A stretch of 64,000 nt of DNA, taken from assembly GCA_038209365.1 (NCBI GenBank), contig JBBQXS010000001.1, positions 124,001-188,000 on the forward strand, given 5' to 3'. The notes beneath the pieces were generated by a model. It was not told where the DNA came from and made no database searches. It saw only the letters and a list, made by a program, of their open reading frames with translations. This document shows, piece after piece, positions 57,202 through 64,000 of the stretch; positions within the stretch are counted from its first letter, which is position 1; each line of letters opens with the position of its first letter. The DNA comes from DASQHW01 sp038209365. Lineage in GTDB: Bacteria; Actinomycetota; Acidimicrobiia; IMCC26256; PALSA-610. The position numbers and the translations under genes are program-made.

Positions 57202-57618
57202 TTACACATCGATCACGTCCGGTGGCCCGTCGTCGCGCCGGGCGGGCGGACCGCCGGAGACCTGCAGCTGGAACCGCCGCCTGACGAGCGTTCGGGCGAG
57301 CGCCCGGGTCGGCGGGAACAAGAGGAGCAGGCCGAATGCGTCGGTGACGAAGCCGGGGAAGATCAGGAGTGTCGCGCCGAGCAGCACGAGCCCGGCGTCG
57401 ATGAGCTCGTTGGTCGGCATGCGGCCCGCATCGAGCTGCTCGCGCAGCCGCCGCAGCACCCAGAACCCCTCGTGCTTGGCGAGCCAGACGCCGCCGACCG
57501 AGCACAGCACCAGGAGGCCGATCGTGTTGAGCGCGCCGATCGCCGATCCCACTTGCACGATCACGTAGATCTCCACCAGCGGGAGCACGATGAACGCGAG
57601 GGCGATCAGCGCGAGCAT
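57202..57618 (-). CDS. fxsA: FxsA family membrane protein
   Basis: 138 aa. LIALAFIVLPLVEIYVIVQVGSAIGALNTIGLLVLCSVGGVWLAKHEGFWVLRRLREQLDAGRMPTNELIDAGLVLLGATLLIFPGFVTDAFGLLLLFPPTRALAR is a full FxsA domain with four hydrophobic segments. FxsA is linked to phage exclusion in E. coli, but its chromosomal function is unclear. The charged C-terminus (RRRFQLQVSGGPPARRDDGPPDV) is cytoplasmic. Leaderless ATG. Confidence 0.92.
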   Translation of the reverse strand: MLALIALAFIVLPLVEIYVIVQVGSAIGALNTIGLLVLCSVGGVWLAKHEGFWVLRRLREQLDAGRMPTNELIDAGLVLLGATLLIFPGFVTDAFGLLLLFPPTRALARTLVRRRFQLQVSGGPPARRDDGPPDVIDV

Positions 57619-57624
57619 GGTCCG

Positions 57625-57630
57625 ATGGTA
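57625..57630 (-). promoter_or_regulatory. -10 element (TACCAT) of fxsA
   Basis: Ends 7 bases before fxsA ATG 57618. On the plus strand the same six bases are the first two codons (ATG GTA) of the divergent SnoaL-like gene. Confidence 0.6.
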
Positions 57631-57993
57631 CCCACCCTCCTCGGCGACGGATTCTTCGCGGCCATCGAAGATGGTGACTTTGCAACGCTCGGCTCGCTGC
57701 TCGCCGAGGACCTCCAGGTGCACGCGAACTTCCTCGATACCCCGAACGACCGCCGGACGACACTGACGGTCCTGCGCTGGTTGCACGCCAACGTGCGTGA
57801 CCTACGCTACGACGTGGTGCGCCGCGACGAGCTTCCGGACGGCTACGTGCAACAGCACGTGCTGCGCGGTGTGGCGCCCGATGGCAGCGAGCTGCGCGTG
57901 CCCGCGTGCATGATCGTCACCGTTCGACGCGGATGCATCTCGCGTATCGACGAGTATCTCGACTCCGCACACGTGCGTGCGTTGCGCCCATGA
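57625..57993 (+). CDS. SnoaL/NTF2-like protein (122 aa)
   Basis: FFAAIEDGDFATLGSLLAEDLQVHANFLDTPNDRRTTLTVLRWLHANVRDLRYDVVRRDEL... VQQHVLRGVAPDGSELRVPACMIVTVRRGCISRIDEYLDSAHV is the cone-shaped alpha+beta barrel of the SnoaL superfamily, ending in the typical 'I..Id.YlD...v..l'. It could be a small isomerase/hydrolase or a binding protein. Only 6 bases separate its ATG from that of divergent fxsA. Its stop overlaps the next ATG. Confidence 0.8.
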   Translation: MVPTLLGDGFFAAIEDGDFATLGSLLAEDLQVHANFLDTPNDRRTTLTVLRWLHANVRDLRYDVVRRDELPDGYVQQHVLRGVAPDGSELRVPACMIVTVRRGCISRIDEYLDSAHVRALRP

Positions 57994-59441
57994 GTGACGA
58001 CCCCGAGGAACGGCCCGTTCCGCCCATCGAGCTCGGGCCGATCTCGAACGGCGAGTACCTGCCGTTGCGGCCGACCGAGGTGACGCGTGAGGCCGTCCGG
58101 CGCCTGCGCGCACTCACCGACGACACCGCGCCACGCCACAACATGAGCCGTCGGGACTTCCTGCGTTCGAGCTGCGGCACCGCCGCGGCCTTGTTCGTGC
58201 TCGCCGCGTGCTCCAGCGAGTCCGGGAAGGCGAACGGTCGGCCGTCGGGCGGCACGTTCACGGTGCCTCGCACGGCCACGACCGATCCCGCGCAGGCGCG
58301 TGAGGTGCTCGGCGGCGACGAGTTCGTGTTCGACGTGCAAACGCACCTCCTCGAGTACGCGCCGGGCGTGACCGATGGCTTCGGCTCGGGGTTTCCCTAC
58401 TTCGGATGCGGTGAGTCCGAGGGGCTGCAGTGCTTCGGGATCGACCATTGGTTCCGCGAAGTGTTCGTCCGGTCCGACACCACGATGGCGGTGATCTCGG
58501 CAGTGCCGCTTCTCACCGACCCGAACCCGTTGTCGATCGACGTCATGGAACAGGCGCGCGCCGCAGCCAAGCGCGTGTGCGGCGATGACAAACGTGTCTT
58601 CCTCCACGGCCAGGTGAACCCGAACGTGGGTGACGTGCAGCAAGAGATCGACCACATGCGGGCGATGGCGGCTGTGCACCCGATCGCTGCGTGGAAGGTC
58701 TATACGCACGTGCCCCGGGATCGTGGCTGGTGGCTCGACGACCACGATGCGGACGCGGTGCAGTGCGGCCAGGCCTTCGTCGACGCGGTCCGCGAGATCG
58801 GACCGCCGATCGTGTGCGTGCACAAGGGTCTCGGCGCGAACAGCGAGTACTCGTCGCCGCTGGACATCGGGCCGGTCGCCAAGGCCAATCCGGACATCAC
58901 CTTCGTGGTGTACCACTCGGGCTACGACGGCCCCGGTGAGGGGCCATACGACGCCGGTGATGCGGACCACGGCATCAACCGCCTCATCGCGAGCCTCGAC
59001 CGCGCGGGCATCGCACCACATGCGAACGTCTACGCGGAGCTCGGGTCCACCTGGTTCCTGGCCATGCGCGATCCGACCCAGGCCGCCCACGTGCTCGGCA
59101 AGCTGCTCACACGCGTCGGCGACGACCGCGTGCTCTGGGGGACGGACTCGATCTGGTACGGATCACCGCAACCGCAGATCGAAGCGCTCCGCACGTTCTC
59201 GATCGGCAACGAGCTCCAGGATCGCTTCCACTATCCCGCGTTGACCGACTCCCTGCGTCGCAAGGTCTTCGGCGCCAACGCGGCGCGGCTCTACGGTGTC
59301 GACGCGCCCATCCGCCAGAAGTGCAACGCCTCGCCCGACCAGCTGGCGCAGCTGCGCGCCGCACTGCCGCCGCCCCGCGCCTACGGCCCCCGCACGATCG
59401 CCGAAGCCGCCACCCACATGCGCGAGCACTTCGTCGTCTAA
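57990..59441 (+). CDS. Tat-exported amidohydrolase-family lipoprotein
   Basis: 483 aa from ATG 57990 (ATGA overlap). MSRRDFLRSS at about 52-61 is a twin-arginine motif. It is followed by a hydrophobic stretch (CGTAAALFVLAAC) with a lipobox cysteine (LAAC-SS), so the protein is probably a Tat lipoprotein. The 51 residues before the signal are unusual; ATG 58143 would give a standard signal. The catalytic part has FDVQTHLLEYAPG (metal His), ISAVPLLTD, HGQVNPN, IAAWKVYTHVP, VCVHKGLG, VVYHSGYDG and WGTDSIWYGSPQPQIEALRTF, as in the TIM-barrel amidohydrolase 2 family. Confidence 0.82.
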   Translation: MSDDPEERPVPPIELGPISNGEYLPLRPTEVTREAVRRLRALTDDTAPRHNMSRRDFLRSSCGTAAALFVLAACSSESGKANGRPSGGTFTVPRTATTDPAQAREVLGGDEFVFDVQTHLLEYAPGVTDGFGSGFPYFGCGESEGLQCFGIDHWFREVFVRSDTTMAVISAVPLLTDPNPLSIDVMEQARAAAKRVCGDDKRVFLHGQVNPNVGDVQQEIDHMRAMAAVHPIAAWKVYTHVPRDRGWWLDDHDADAVQCGQAFVDAVREIGPPIVCVHKGLGANSEYSSPLDIGPVAKANPDITFVVYHSGYDGPGEGPYDAGDADHGINRLIASLDRAGIAPHANVYAELGSTWFLAMRDPTQAAHVLGKLLTRVGDDRVLWGTDSIWYGSPQPQIEALRTFSIGNELQDRFHYPALTDSLRRKVFGANAARLYGVDAPIRQKCNASPDQLAQLRAALPPPRAYGPRTIAEAATHMREHFVV

Positions 59442-59442
59442 C

Positions 59443-59495
59443 GGGTTCTTGCGACGGTTGACGACAAATATTGTCGCCGTGGGTCGCAAGAACCC
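59443..59495. terminator. Bidirectional hairpin between convergent genes
   Basis: GGGTTCTTGCGAC (59443-59455) pairs perfectly with GTCGCAAGAACCC (59483-59495). Inside it CGACAA (59462-59467) pairs with TTGTCG (59471-59476) around ATA. It begins 2 bases after the amidohydrolase stop and ends 12 bases before the SDR stop. Confidence 0.75.
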
Positions 59496-59506
59496 CTCGG
59501 GACACC

Positions 59507-60265
59507 TCAGAAGGGGCCGCCGTCGACGCCGATGCGTTGGCCGGTGATGTACGACGCCTGCTCCGACACGACGAAGCGCACCGCGTCCGCGACCTCTTCG
59601 GGCGAGCACACGTGGCCGAACGCGCTGTTCTCGTCCATCGTGCGGATGTCCTCGACTCCCATCGCGCCCTTCACCAGCCGGCGCCCCATCTCGGTGTCGA
59701 CCAGCCCGGGCGCGACGACGTTCACGTGGATACCGTGACGCCGTTCTTCTCGGGCGAGCGTCATCGCGAGCGCCTCCAACGCTGCTTTCGCCATGTTGTA
59801 CGGCGCCGAGTTCGCCGCCATGTGCACGGTCGCCGCGCTGGAGATCATCACGATGTCGCCGCGCGGTTGCTCGCGCATCGACGGCAGCACGAGCTTGCTG
59901 CACGCCCACGCCCCGAAGGCGTGCGTCCGCAGCAGCCGGTCGATCTCGGCCGGATCCGTCCCGGCGACGGTCTGCCCGCGCGACGCGACGCCCGCGTTGT
60001 TGACGAGGATGTCGACCTTGCCAAACTCGGTAAGTGTCTGGTGCACCATCTGCTCGCACTGCGCGTAGTCGTCGATCGATGCGGCGTACGCAGCTGCGCG
60101 CCGGCCGAGCTTCTCGATCTCCGCGACGGTCTCATCCGCGGCGCCGGCGTCCCGCCGGAAATTGACGGCGACGTCGGCGCCGTCTTCGGCGAGGCCGAGC
60201 GCGATCGCTTTTCCGATGCCTCGCCCGCCTCCGGTGACCAGCGCGACCCGTCCCTGCAAACCCAC
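59507..60265 (-). CDS. Short-chain dehydrogenase/reductase (SDR, FabG-like)
   Basis: 252 aa from GTG 60265, with GGAGG 7 bases upstream. VTGGGRGIGKAIALGLAEDG cofactor motif, NFRRD (NADP-favouring Arg residues), NNAGVASRG, catalytic SSAATVH and YNMAK, then APGLVDTEMGRRL and GQRIGVDGG at the C-terminus. FabG-like or a dedicated ketoreductase/dehydrogenase. It lies 35 bases downstream of an enoyl-CoA hydratase, so a CoA-ester pathway is plausible. Confidence 0.9.
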   Translation of the reverse strand: MGLQGRVALVTGGGRGIGKAIALGLAEDGADVAVNFRRDAGAADETVAEIEKLGRRAAAYAASIDDYAQCEQMVHQTLTEFGKVDILVNNAGVASRGQTVAGTDPAEIDRLLRTHAFGAWACSKLVLPSMREQPRGDIVMISSAATVHMAANSAPYNMAKAALEALAMTLAREERRHGIHVNVVAPGLVDTEMGRRLVKGAMGVEDIRTMDENSAFGHVCSPEEVADAVRFVVSEQASYITGQRIGVDGGPF

Positions 60266-60300
60266 TGGCACTCCTCCCCTCTTCGTCGGTGAACCTGGCC

Positions 60301-61110
60301 CTATTCGTCGGTGAACTTGGGCTGCCGCTTCTCCGCGAACGCCGACATCGCCTCGGTCAGATCTCCGGTGAAGCTCGACAACACCTGCGTGCGGTTCTCG
60401 AGATCGATGCCCGCCTGCAACGAGCCGATTTCCAACTGGCTCCACATGACCTCCTTGGTCATGCGGACACCGAACGGGCTGTTCCCAGCGATGAGCTCGG
60501 CGGTCTCCAACGCGGCGTCGACGACCGCGTCGTCGGGAACGACGCGGGTGACCATTCCGATCCGATCGGCCTCGCCGGCGTCGATGAGGCGTCCCGTCAA
60601 CAGCAGCTCGAACGCGCGGGACGCGCCGATCAGACGCGGGAGCATCCACGACACGCCGATGTCACACCCCGAGAGACCGACGCGTATGAACGCCACGTTG
60701 AAGCGCGCGGAAGCAGCGGCGATCCGCACGTCGCTCGCGAGTGCAAGCGCGAGGCCGCCGCCCGACGCGGGCCCGTTGACGGCCGCGATGACCGGCTGCG
60801 GCACCGCGCGCATCTTCGGCACCAGGCCGGCGATCATCTTCTGGACGGTCATGCCCGCCTGGGCTCGGCCCATCCCGGCCGTCGTCGGCGGGCTGGCACC
60901 CTCGCTGAGGTCGAGCCCCGCGCAGAACCCCCGTCCGGCCCCGGTGAGCACGATCACGCGGCAGCTGCGATTGGCCGCCAGCTCGTCGAGCGCGTCGTAG
61001 AGCCCGGCGACCAACGCGTGGTTCATCGCGTTCAATCGGTCGGGCCGGTTCAACGTGATCTTTGCAATCCCCGGCCGCACCGGCTCGACGACCACTGCGC
61101 GCTTACTCAA
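60301..61110 (-). CDS. Enoyl-CoA hydratase/isomerase family protein
   Basis: 269 aa from TTG 61110, which has GGAGGAGG just upstream and overlaps the exonuclease stop by 8 bases. GTG 61095 is an alternative. Crotonase fold: RPDRLNAMNHALVAGLYDALDEL, oxyanion-hole AGRGFCAGLDLSEG, and AAVNGPASGGGLALALASDVRIAAASARFNVAFIRVGLSGCDIGVSWMLPRLIG. The second classical catalytic Glu position is Gly-Cys-Asp here (LSGCDIG), which suggests a non-standard acid rather than a canonical hydratase. Confidence 0.88.
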   Translation of the reverse strand: MSKRAVVVEPVRPGIAKITLNRPDRLNAMNHALVAGLYDALDELAANRSCRVIVLTGAGRGFCAGLDLSEGASPPTTAGMGRAQAGMTVQKMIAGLVPKMRAVPQPVIAAVNGPASGGGLALALASDVRIAAASARFNVAFIRVGLSGCDIGVSWMLPRLIGASRAFELLLTGRLIDAGEADRIGMVTRVVPDDAVVDAALETAELIAGNSPFGVRMTKEVMWSQLEIGSLQAGIDLENRTQVLSSFTGDLTEAMSAFAEKRQPKFTDE

Positions 61111-62008
61111 CCTTCCTCCTCCTCGCGGCGAGCTTCTCGGCGCGCTCGGCGAGTCTCGGCCATCCGAAGCGCACGCACCAGTCGCCGAAGTCGTCCTGCA
61201 CGCCCCGCCATTCCCAGTCGTCGACGGTGCCGACCGCGGCGTCGGTGTGCAACGTCGCCAGGTCCTTGAACAAATCCGCGACCTTCCGTCCCGCGGCGAG
61301 CGTCGCGGCGAGCCGATCCGCGCCGCGCACGCCCGGCACGTCCCAGTCGCGCGCGTCATCGGGTATCGCTTCGACATGGCCGTACCGCGCCAGCAACGAG
61401 GCGGCCGTCTTGGCACCGAAGCCGGGCAGACCGGGGAACCCGTCCGCGGAGTCGCCGACGAGCGCGAGCCAATCGGGAATCGACTCCGGCGGCACGCCGA
61501 ACTTCGCGCGCACTCCGTCCGCGTCGAGGATGACGTCTTTGCGCCGATCGAGTTGCACGACCTTGCCGCCCACGGCCTGGCCAAGATCCTTGTCGGGCGT
61601 GCAGATGATCACCTGGTCGACCCGGGGGTCGTTCGCCGCGACCTTCGCTGCCGACGCGAGTGCGTCGTCGGCCTCGTACTCGACCATCGGCCACACGGCG
61701 ACGCCGAGCGCGACCAGCGCGTCCTCGAGGAGAGGGAACTGCGCCAGCAGGAGGGGCTCCATGCCGGCGCTGGTCTTGTACGTCTCCCACAGATCGTTCC
61801 GGAAGGACTCGATCACGTGATCGGTCGCCACCCCGACATGGTTGGCGCCGCCTTCGAGCATCGCCAGCATCGACTGGACGACTGACCGGGTGCCGCCGAT
61901 CTCGACGCCGGCCGGGTCCACGTGCCCGGGTCGCGGGGCGAGGAACTGCCGAAAGAGCTCGTAGGTGCCGTCGACCAGATGCACGCGCACGAGCCGAGCC
62001 TCGCACAT
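61103..62008 (-). CDS. 5'-3' exonuclease (FEN/Pol I N-terminal-like)
   Basis: 301 aa. Structure-specific 5'-nuclease: VHLVDGTYELFR with the first Asp, VATDHVIESFRNDLW, VEYEADDALASAAK, VIICTPDKDLGQ, and the helix-hairpin-helix DWLALVGDSADGFPGLPGFGAKTAASLLARYG. Stand-alone form without a polymerase. It cleaves RNA primers or flaps. It lies between ctaA and an enoyl-CoA hydratase, with no obvious functional link. Confidence 0.93.
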   Translation of the reverse strand: MCEARLVRVHLVDGTYELFRQFLAPRPGHVDPAGVEIGGTRSVVQSMLAMLEGGANHVGVATDHVIESFRNDLWETYKTSAGMEPLLLAQFPLLEDALVALGVAVWPMVEYEADDALASAAKVAANDPRVDQVIICTPDKDLGQAVGGKVVQLDRRKDVILDADGVRAKFGVPPESIPDWLALVGDSADGFPGLPGFGAKTAASLLARYGHVEAIPDDARDWDVPGVRGADRLAATLAAGRKVADLFKDLATLHTDAAVGTVDDWEWRGVQDDFGDWCVRFGWPRLAERAEKLAARRRKVE

Positions 62009-62035
62009 GTAGCGCCCGTCACGCCCCGCGAGCGC

Positions 62036-62974
62036 TCACGTGGCCATGACCGCGTTTCTGTCCGGCGCGATCCGCTTCTCACCGGCGGTGACGACGTCGG
62101 GCGCACGCAGCTCGAACACGAGTTGCTGCACGCACGTGAAGACCAGCACCGCGCCCAACACGTGAAATCCGACGAGCACGGCCGGGATGTGCTCGAAGTA
62201 CTGCACGTAGCCGAGAATCCCCTGCGCGCTCATCACGAGCAATGTGATCGAGGTGGTGCGGAGGACGCGCGCCGGCGCGCGCGCCCTGACGAGCGCGACG
62301 ACGAGCACGAACACGAGCCCGACGAGCACGTCGACCGACGCGCCGTGGACGCGGGCGACGTCGACCAGCGGCCAGCCGAGCCGACGGGCTTCGGCATCTC
62401 CACCGTGCGGCCCCGCCGCGGTGACGAGCGTCCCCCACACGAGGACCCAGATCGTGAGCGCATACACGCCGCGCGCCAAGAGCTCGATGCGGTGTGACAC
62501 GACGGGCCGGCGGACCATCGCGCCGTCGGTCTCGCTTGCGCGCTGCCGCATCCAGAGCGCGATCGCCACGAGCGCGAGGGCGAGGAGGAAGTGACCCATC
62601 ACGCTCACCCACGCGAGCTTTACCATGACCGAGATCCCGCCGAGCACGGCCTCCGCCCAGAACAAAGCGAAGAGAACCCATGCCATGCGGATGAGGTCCG
62701 TACGACGCGGTTCCCGCCGGTAGGCGCCGAGGAGTGCGAGCGCGATCGGAACTCCGATGGCCCCGGAGAAGATGCGGTTGAGCTGTTCGATCGCCGCGTG
62801 ATGCGTCGAGACATCGACGAGCTTCGTCGCGCTGCAGTTGGGCCAGTTTGCGCAACCCAGCCCCGAGTTCGTGAGGCGCACGATCGCGCCGCTCACGATG
62901 ATCGCGACGAGGAGCACTACGTTCACGACTGTCAGGCGACGAAACGCCGTGGGCGACAGCCGGGGAAGTGACAT
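62036..62974 (-). CDS. ctaA: Heme A synthase
   Basis: 312 aa, about eight membrane helices, COX15/CtaA family. It oxidises heme O to heme A for aa3-type oxidases. SGAIVRLTNSGLGCANWPNC has the conserved Cys pair of the first loop. Heme-ligand His residues: THHAAIEQLNRIFSG, MGHFLLAL, ARVHGASVD and VGFHVLGA. The TM1-4 and TM5-8 halves repeat. The leaderless start is one base after +1. Confidence 0.95.
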   Translation of the reverse strand: MSLPRLSPTAFRRLTVVNVVLLVAIIVSGAIVRLTNSGLGCANWPNCSATKLVDVSTHHAAIEQLNRIFSGAIGVPIALALLGAYRREPRRTDLIRMAWVLFALFWAEAVLGGISVMVKLAWVSVMGHFLLALALVAIALWMRQRASETDGAMVRRPVVSHRIELLARGVYALTIWVLVWGTLVTAAGPHGGDAEARRLGWPLVDVARVHGASVDVLVGLVFVLVVALVRARAPARVLRTTSITLLVMSAQGILGYVQYFEHIPAVLVGFHVLGAVLVFTCVQQLVFELRAPDVVTAGEKRIAPDRNAVMAT

Positions 62975-62981
62975 CGGAGGA

Positions 62982-62987
62982 AGTGTA
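62982..62987 (-). promoter_or_regulatory. -10 element (TACACT) of ctaA
   Basis: Predicted +1 at 62975, one base before ATG 62974. Confidence 0.55.
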
Positions 62988-63025
62988 CGAAGCGTGCGAC
63001 ACGCAATTCCGATCGCGGCCGGCGG

Positions 63026-63031
63026 TACGCT
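63026..63031 (+). promoter_or_regulatory. -10 element (TACGCT) of the capA-like gene
   Basis: Ends 7 bases before GTG 63038, the exact leaderless spacing. It is divergent from the ctaA element. Confidence 0.6.
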
Positions 63032-63037
63032 GTGGTC

Positions 63038-64000
63038 GTGGCAGCACGTGCAGGACTCGCGCTGGCGGTCCTGCTCGCGTTCGTGCCTGCCGCATGCTCG
63101 TCCGGCCCCACGGCGCGTCGCGCCGGCTCGCCGTCAACGACGTCCGTGGCGAGCGCACCCACCTCGTCTTCCACCACGCGTCCGGTGACGACGACGACGG
63201 TGAAACCCGACCGGCCGGTGGTGCTTGCCTTCGGCGGCGACGTGCACTTCGAAGGTGTGCTGCGGAACTTGCTCGCCGCGGACCCGGCGACGGTGCTCGC
63301 GCCGATCGCGCCGGTCCTGCAGTCGGCCGACATCGCAATGGTCAACCTCGAGACCGCGGTCACCGAGCGCGGCGTGCCGCAACCGAAGCAGTACACGTTT
63401 CGCGCGCCGCCGTCGGCGTTCACCGCGCTCGCAGCCGGCGGCGTCGACGTGACCACGATGGCCAATAACCACGGGTTCGACTTCGGTCCGGTCGGCCTCG
63501 AGGATTCACTCGACGCGATTCGCGTGACGCGCTTTCCGGTCGTCGGAATCGGCTTGGATGCCGCGCATGCGTACGCGCCCTTCCGTCGCACCGTGCACGG
63601 CCAACGCATCGCGATCATCGGCGCAACCCAGGTGATCGACGACGCGCTGATCCCCACATGGACGGCATCCGACACACACGGCGGCCTCGCCTCGGCAAAG
63701 GACGTCGACCGCCTGGTTGCCGAGGTGCGGAAGGCTCGCGTCGACAGCGACACCGTCGTCGTGTTCCTCCACTGGGGGCAGGAAGGCATGACGTGCCCGA
63801 CGCCGACACAAACGGAGTTGGCTCACCGCCTCGTCGACGCCGGCGCGGACATCATCGTCGGCAGCCATGCGCACCGTCTTCTGGGCGCCGGCCGCCTCGG
63901 AACTGCGTTCGTGGACTACGGCCTCGGCAACTTCGCGTTCTACACGCAAGGCGGACCGGGTGCCGAAACCGGTGTGCTGTTCGTCACGGTGACCGGGCGT
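63038..64000 (+). CDS. capA: CapA-family lipoprotein (3' end beyond window)
   Basis: 321 codons are open to the window edge, from a leaderless GTG. The signal peptide ends at a lipobox, VPAAC-SS (lipidated Cys about 20), followed by a Thr/Ser/Pro linker. The PGA_cap metallophosphatase-like domain follows: LAFGGDVHFEG, MVNLETAVTERG, TTMANNHGFDFG, VVFLHWGQEGM, GADIIVGSHAHRL and DYGLGNFAFY, the full motif set of CapA proteins involved in poly-gamma-glutamate or other cell-surface polymer handling. No stop codon is inside the window, so no closed frame exists. Confidence 0.88.
   Translation, partial: MAARAGLALAVLLAFVPAACSSGPTARRAGSPSTTSVASAPTSSSTTRPVTTTTVKPDRPVVLAFGGDVHFEGVLRNLLAADPATVLAPIAPVLQSADIAMVNLETAVTERGVPQPKQYTFRAPPSAFTALAAGGVDVTTMANNHGFDFGPVGLEDSLDAIRVTRFPVVGIGLDAAHAYAPFRRTVHGQRIAIIGATQVIDDALIPTWTASDTHGGLASAKDVDRLVAEVRKARVDSDTVVVFLHWGQEGMTCPTPTQTELAHRLVDAGADIIVGSHAHRLLGAGRLGTAFVDYGLGNFAFYTQGGPGAETGVLFVTVTGR

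Overview
High-GC, almost wholly coding chromosomal segment from an actinobacterium. It carries a complete Pup-proteasome system (arc, dop, pup, prcB, prcA, pafA, pafB, pafC), a coenzyme F420 gene (fbiC fused as CofG-CofH), mycothiol-type DinB/maleylpyruvate isomerase sequences, a MarP-like protease and WYL regulators. The DUF3866 gene beside pafA/pafB and the overall gene set suggest an Acidimicrobiia-like lineage rather than a mycobacterium; that placement is inference. No rRNA, tRNA, CRISPR, integrase or transposase was found, and no gap between genes reaches 300 bases.

Layout. 1-2.4 kb (minus): partial helicase, Tat translocase genes and small membrane/zinc-ribbon genes. 2.5-3.2 kb: glycerophosphodiesterase. 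3.3-14.6 kb (mostly minus): two tandem signal peptidases, pafC-pafB, DUF3866, pafA, proteasome core, Pup, Dop and the ARC/Mpa ATPase. 14.7-18.1 kb: 3Fe-4S ferredoxin, then a MoaD-like carrier/TtuA/TrmI/MarP operon. 18.2-24.6 kb (minus): small membrane proteins, a PBP4-type peptidase, and two acyl-CoA ligases with a VOC protein. 24.6-30.7 kb (plus): a tight six-gene operon of GH84 glycosidase, GT2, NagA and LutABC. 30.7-35.8 kb: DUF-like protein, FIST protein, transketolase, transaldolase. 35.8-38.4 kb: methyltransferase-Mug fusion, a split DinB/MPI gene, 6-phosphogluconolactonase. 38.4-42.9 kb: palindromic repeat cluster, fbiC, PfkB kinase, LOG protein. 43.1-47.8 kb (minus): glcDEF-type oxidase, a 72-aa protein and a sulfotransferase, all overlapping. 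47.8-57.2 kb: gamma-carbonic anhydrase, SDR, GroES-like protein, cupredoxin lipoprotein, CtaB, TlpA-like protein, MtfA-like peptidase, an ABC exporter with a prenyl diphosphate synthase, SCP2-like protein. 57.2-64 kb: FxsA, a SnoaL/amidohydrolase pair with a Tat lipoprotein signal, SDR, enoyl-CoA hydratase, 5'-3' exonuclease, CtaA and a CapA lipoprotein cut by the window end.

Regulatory logic. The strongest global signal is a TANNNT hexamer whose last T lies 7-12 bases before the start codon of about two dozen genes, mostly with no Shine-Dalgarno sequence. This is the signature of leaderless transcription. It fixes many starts (PafA, FbiC, GH84, capA) and points to an ATC start for the GlcD-like gene. 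Inside operons, starts overlap stops by ATGA or GTGA. Many genes therefore fall into clear transcription units: tatA-tatC; pafB-pafC-lepB-lepB; prcB-prcA; ttuB-like-ttuA-trmI-marP; GH84-GT2-nagA-lutABC; fbiC-pfkB; glcD-glcE-glcF-72aa-sulfotransferase.
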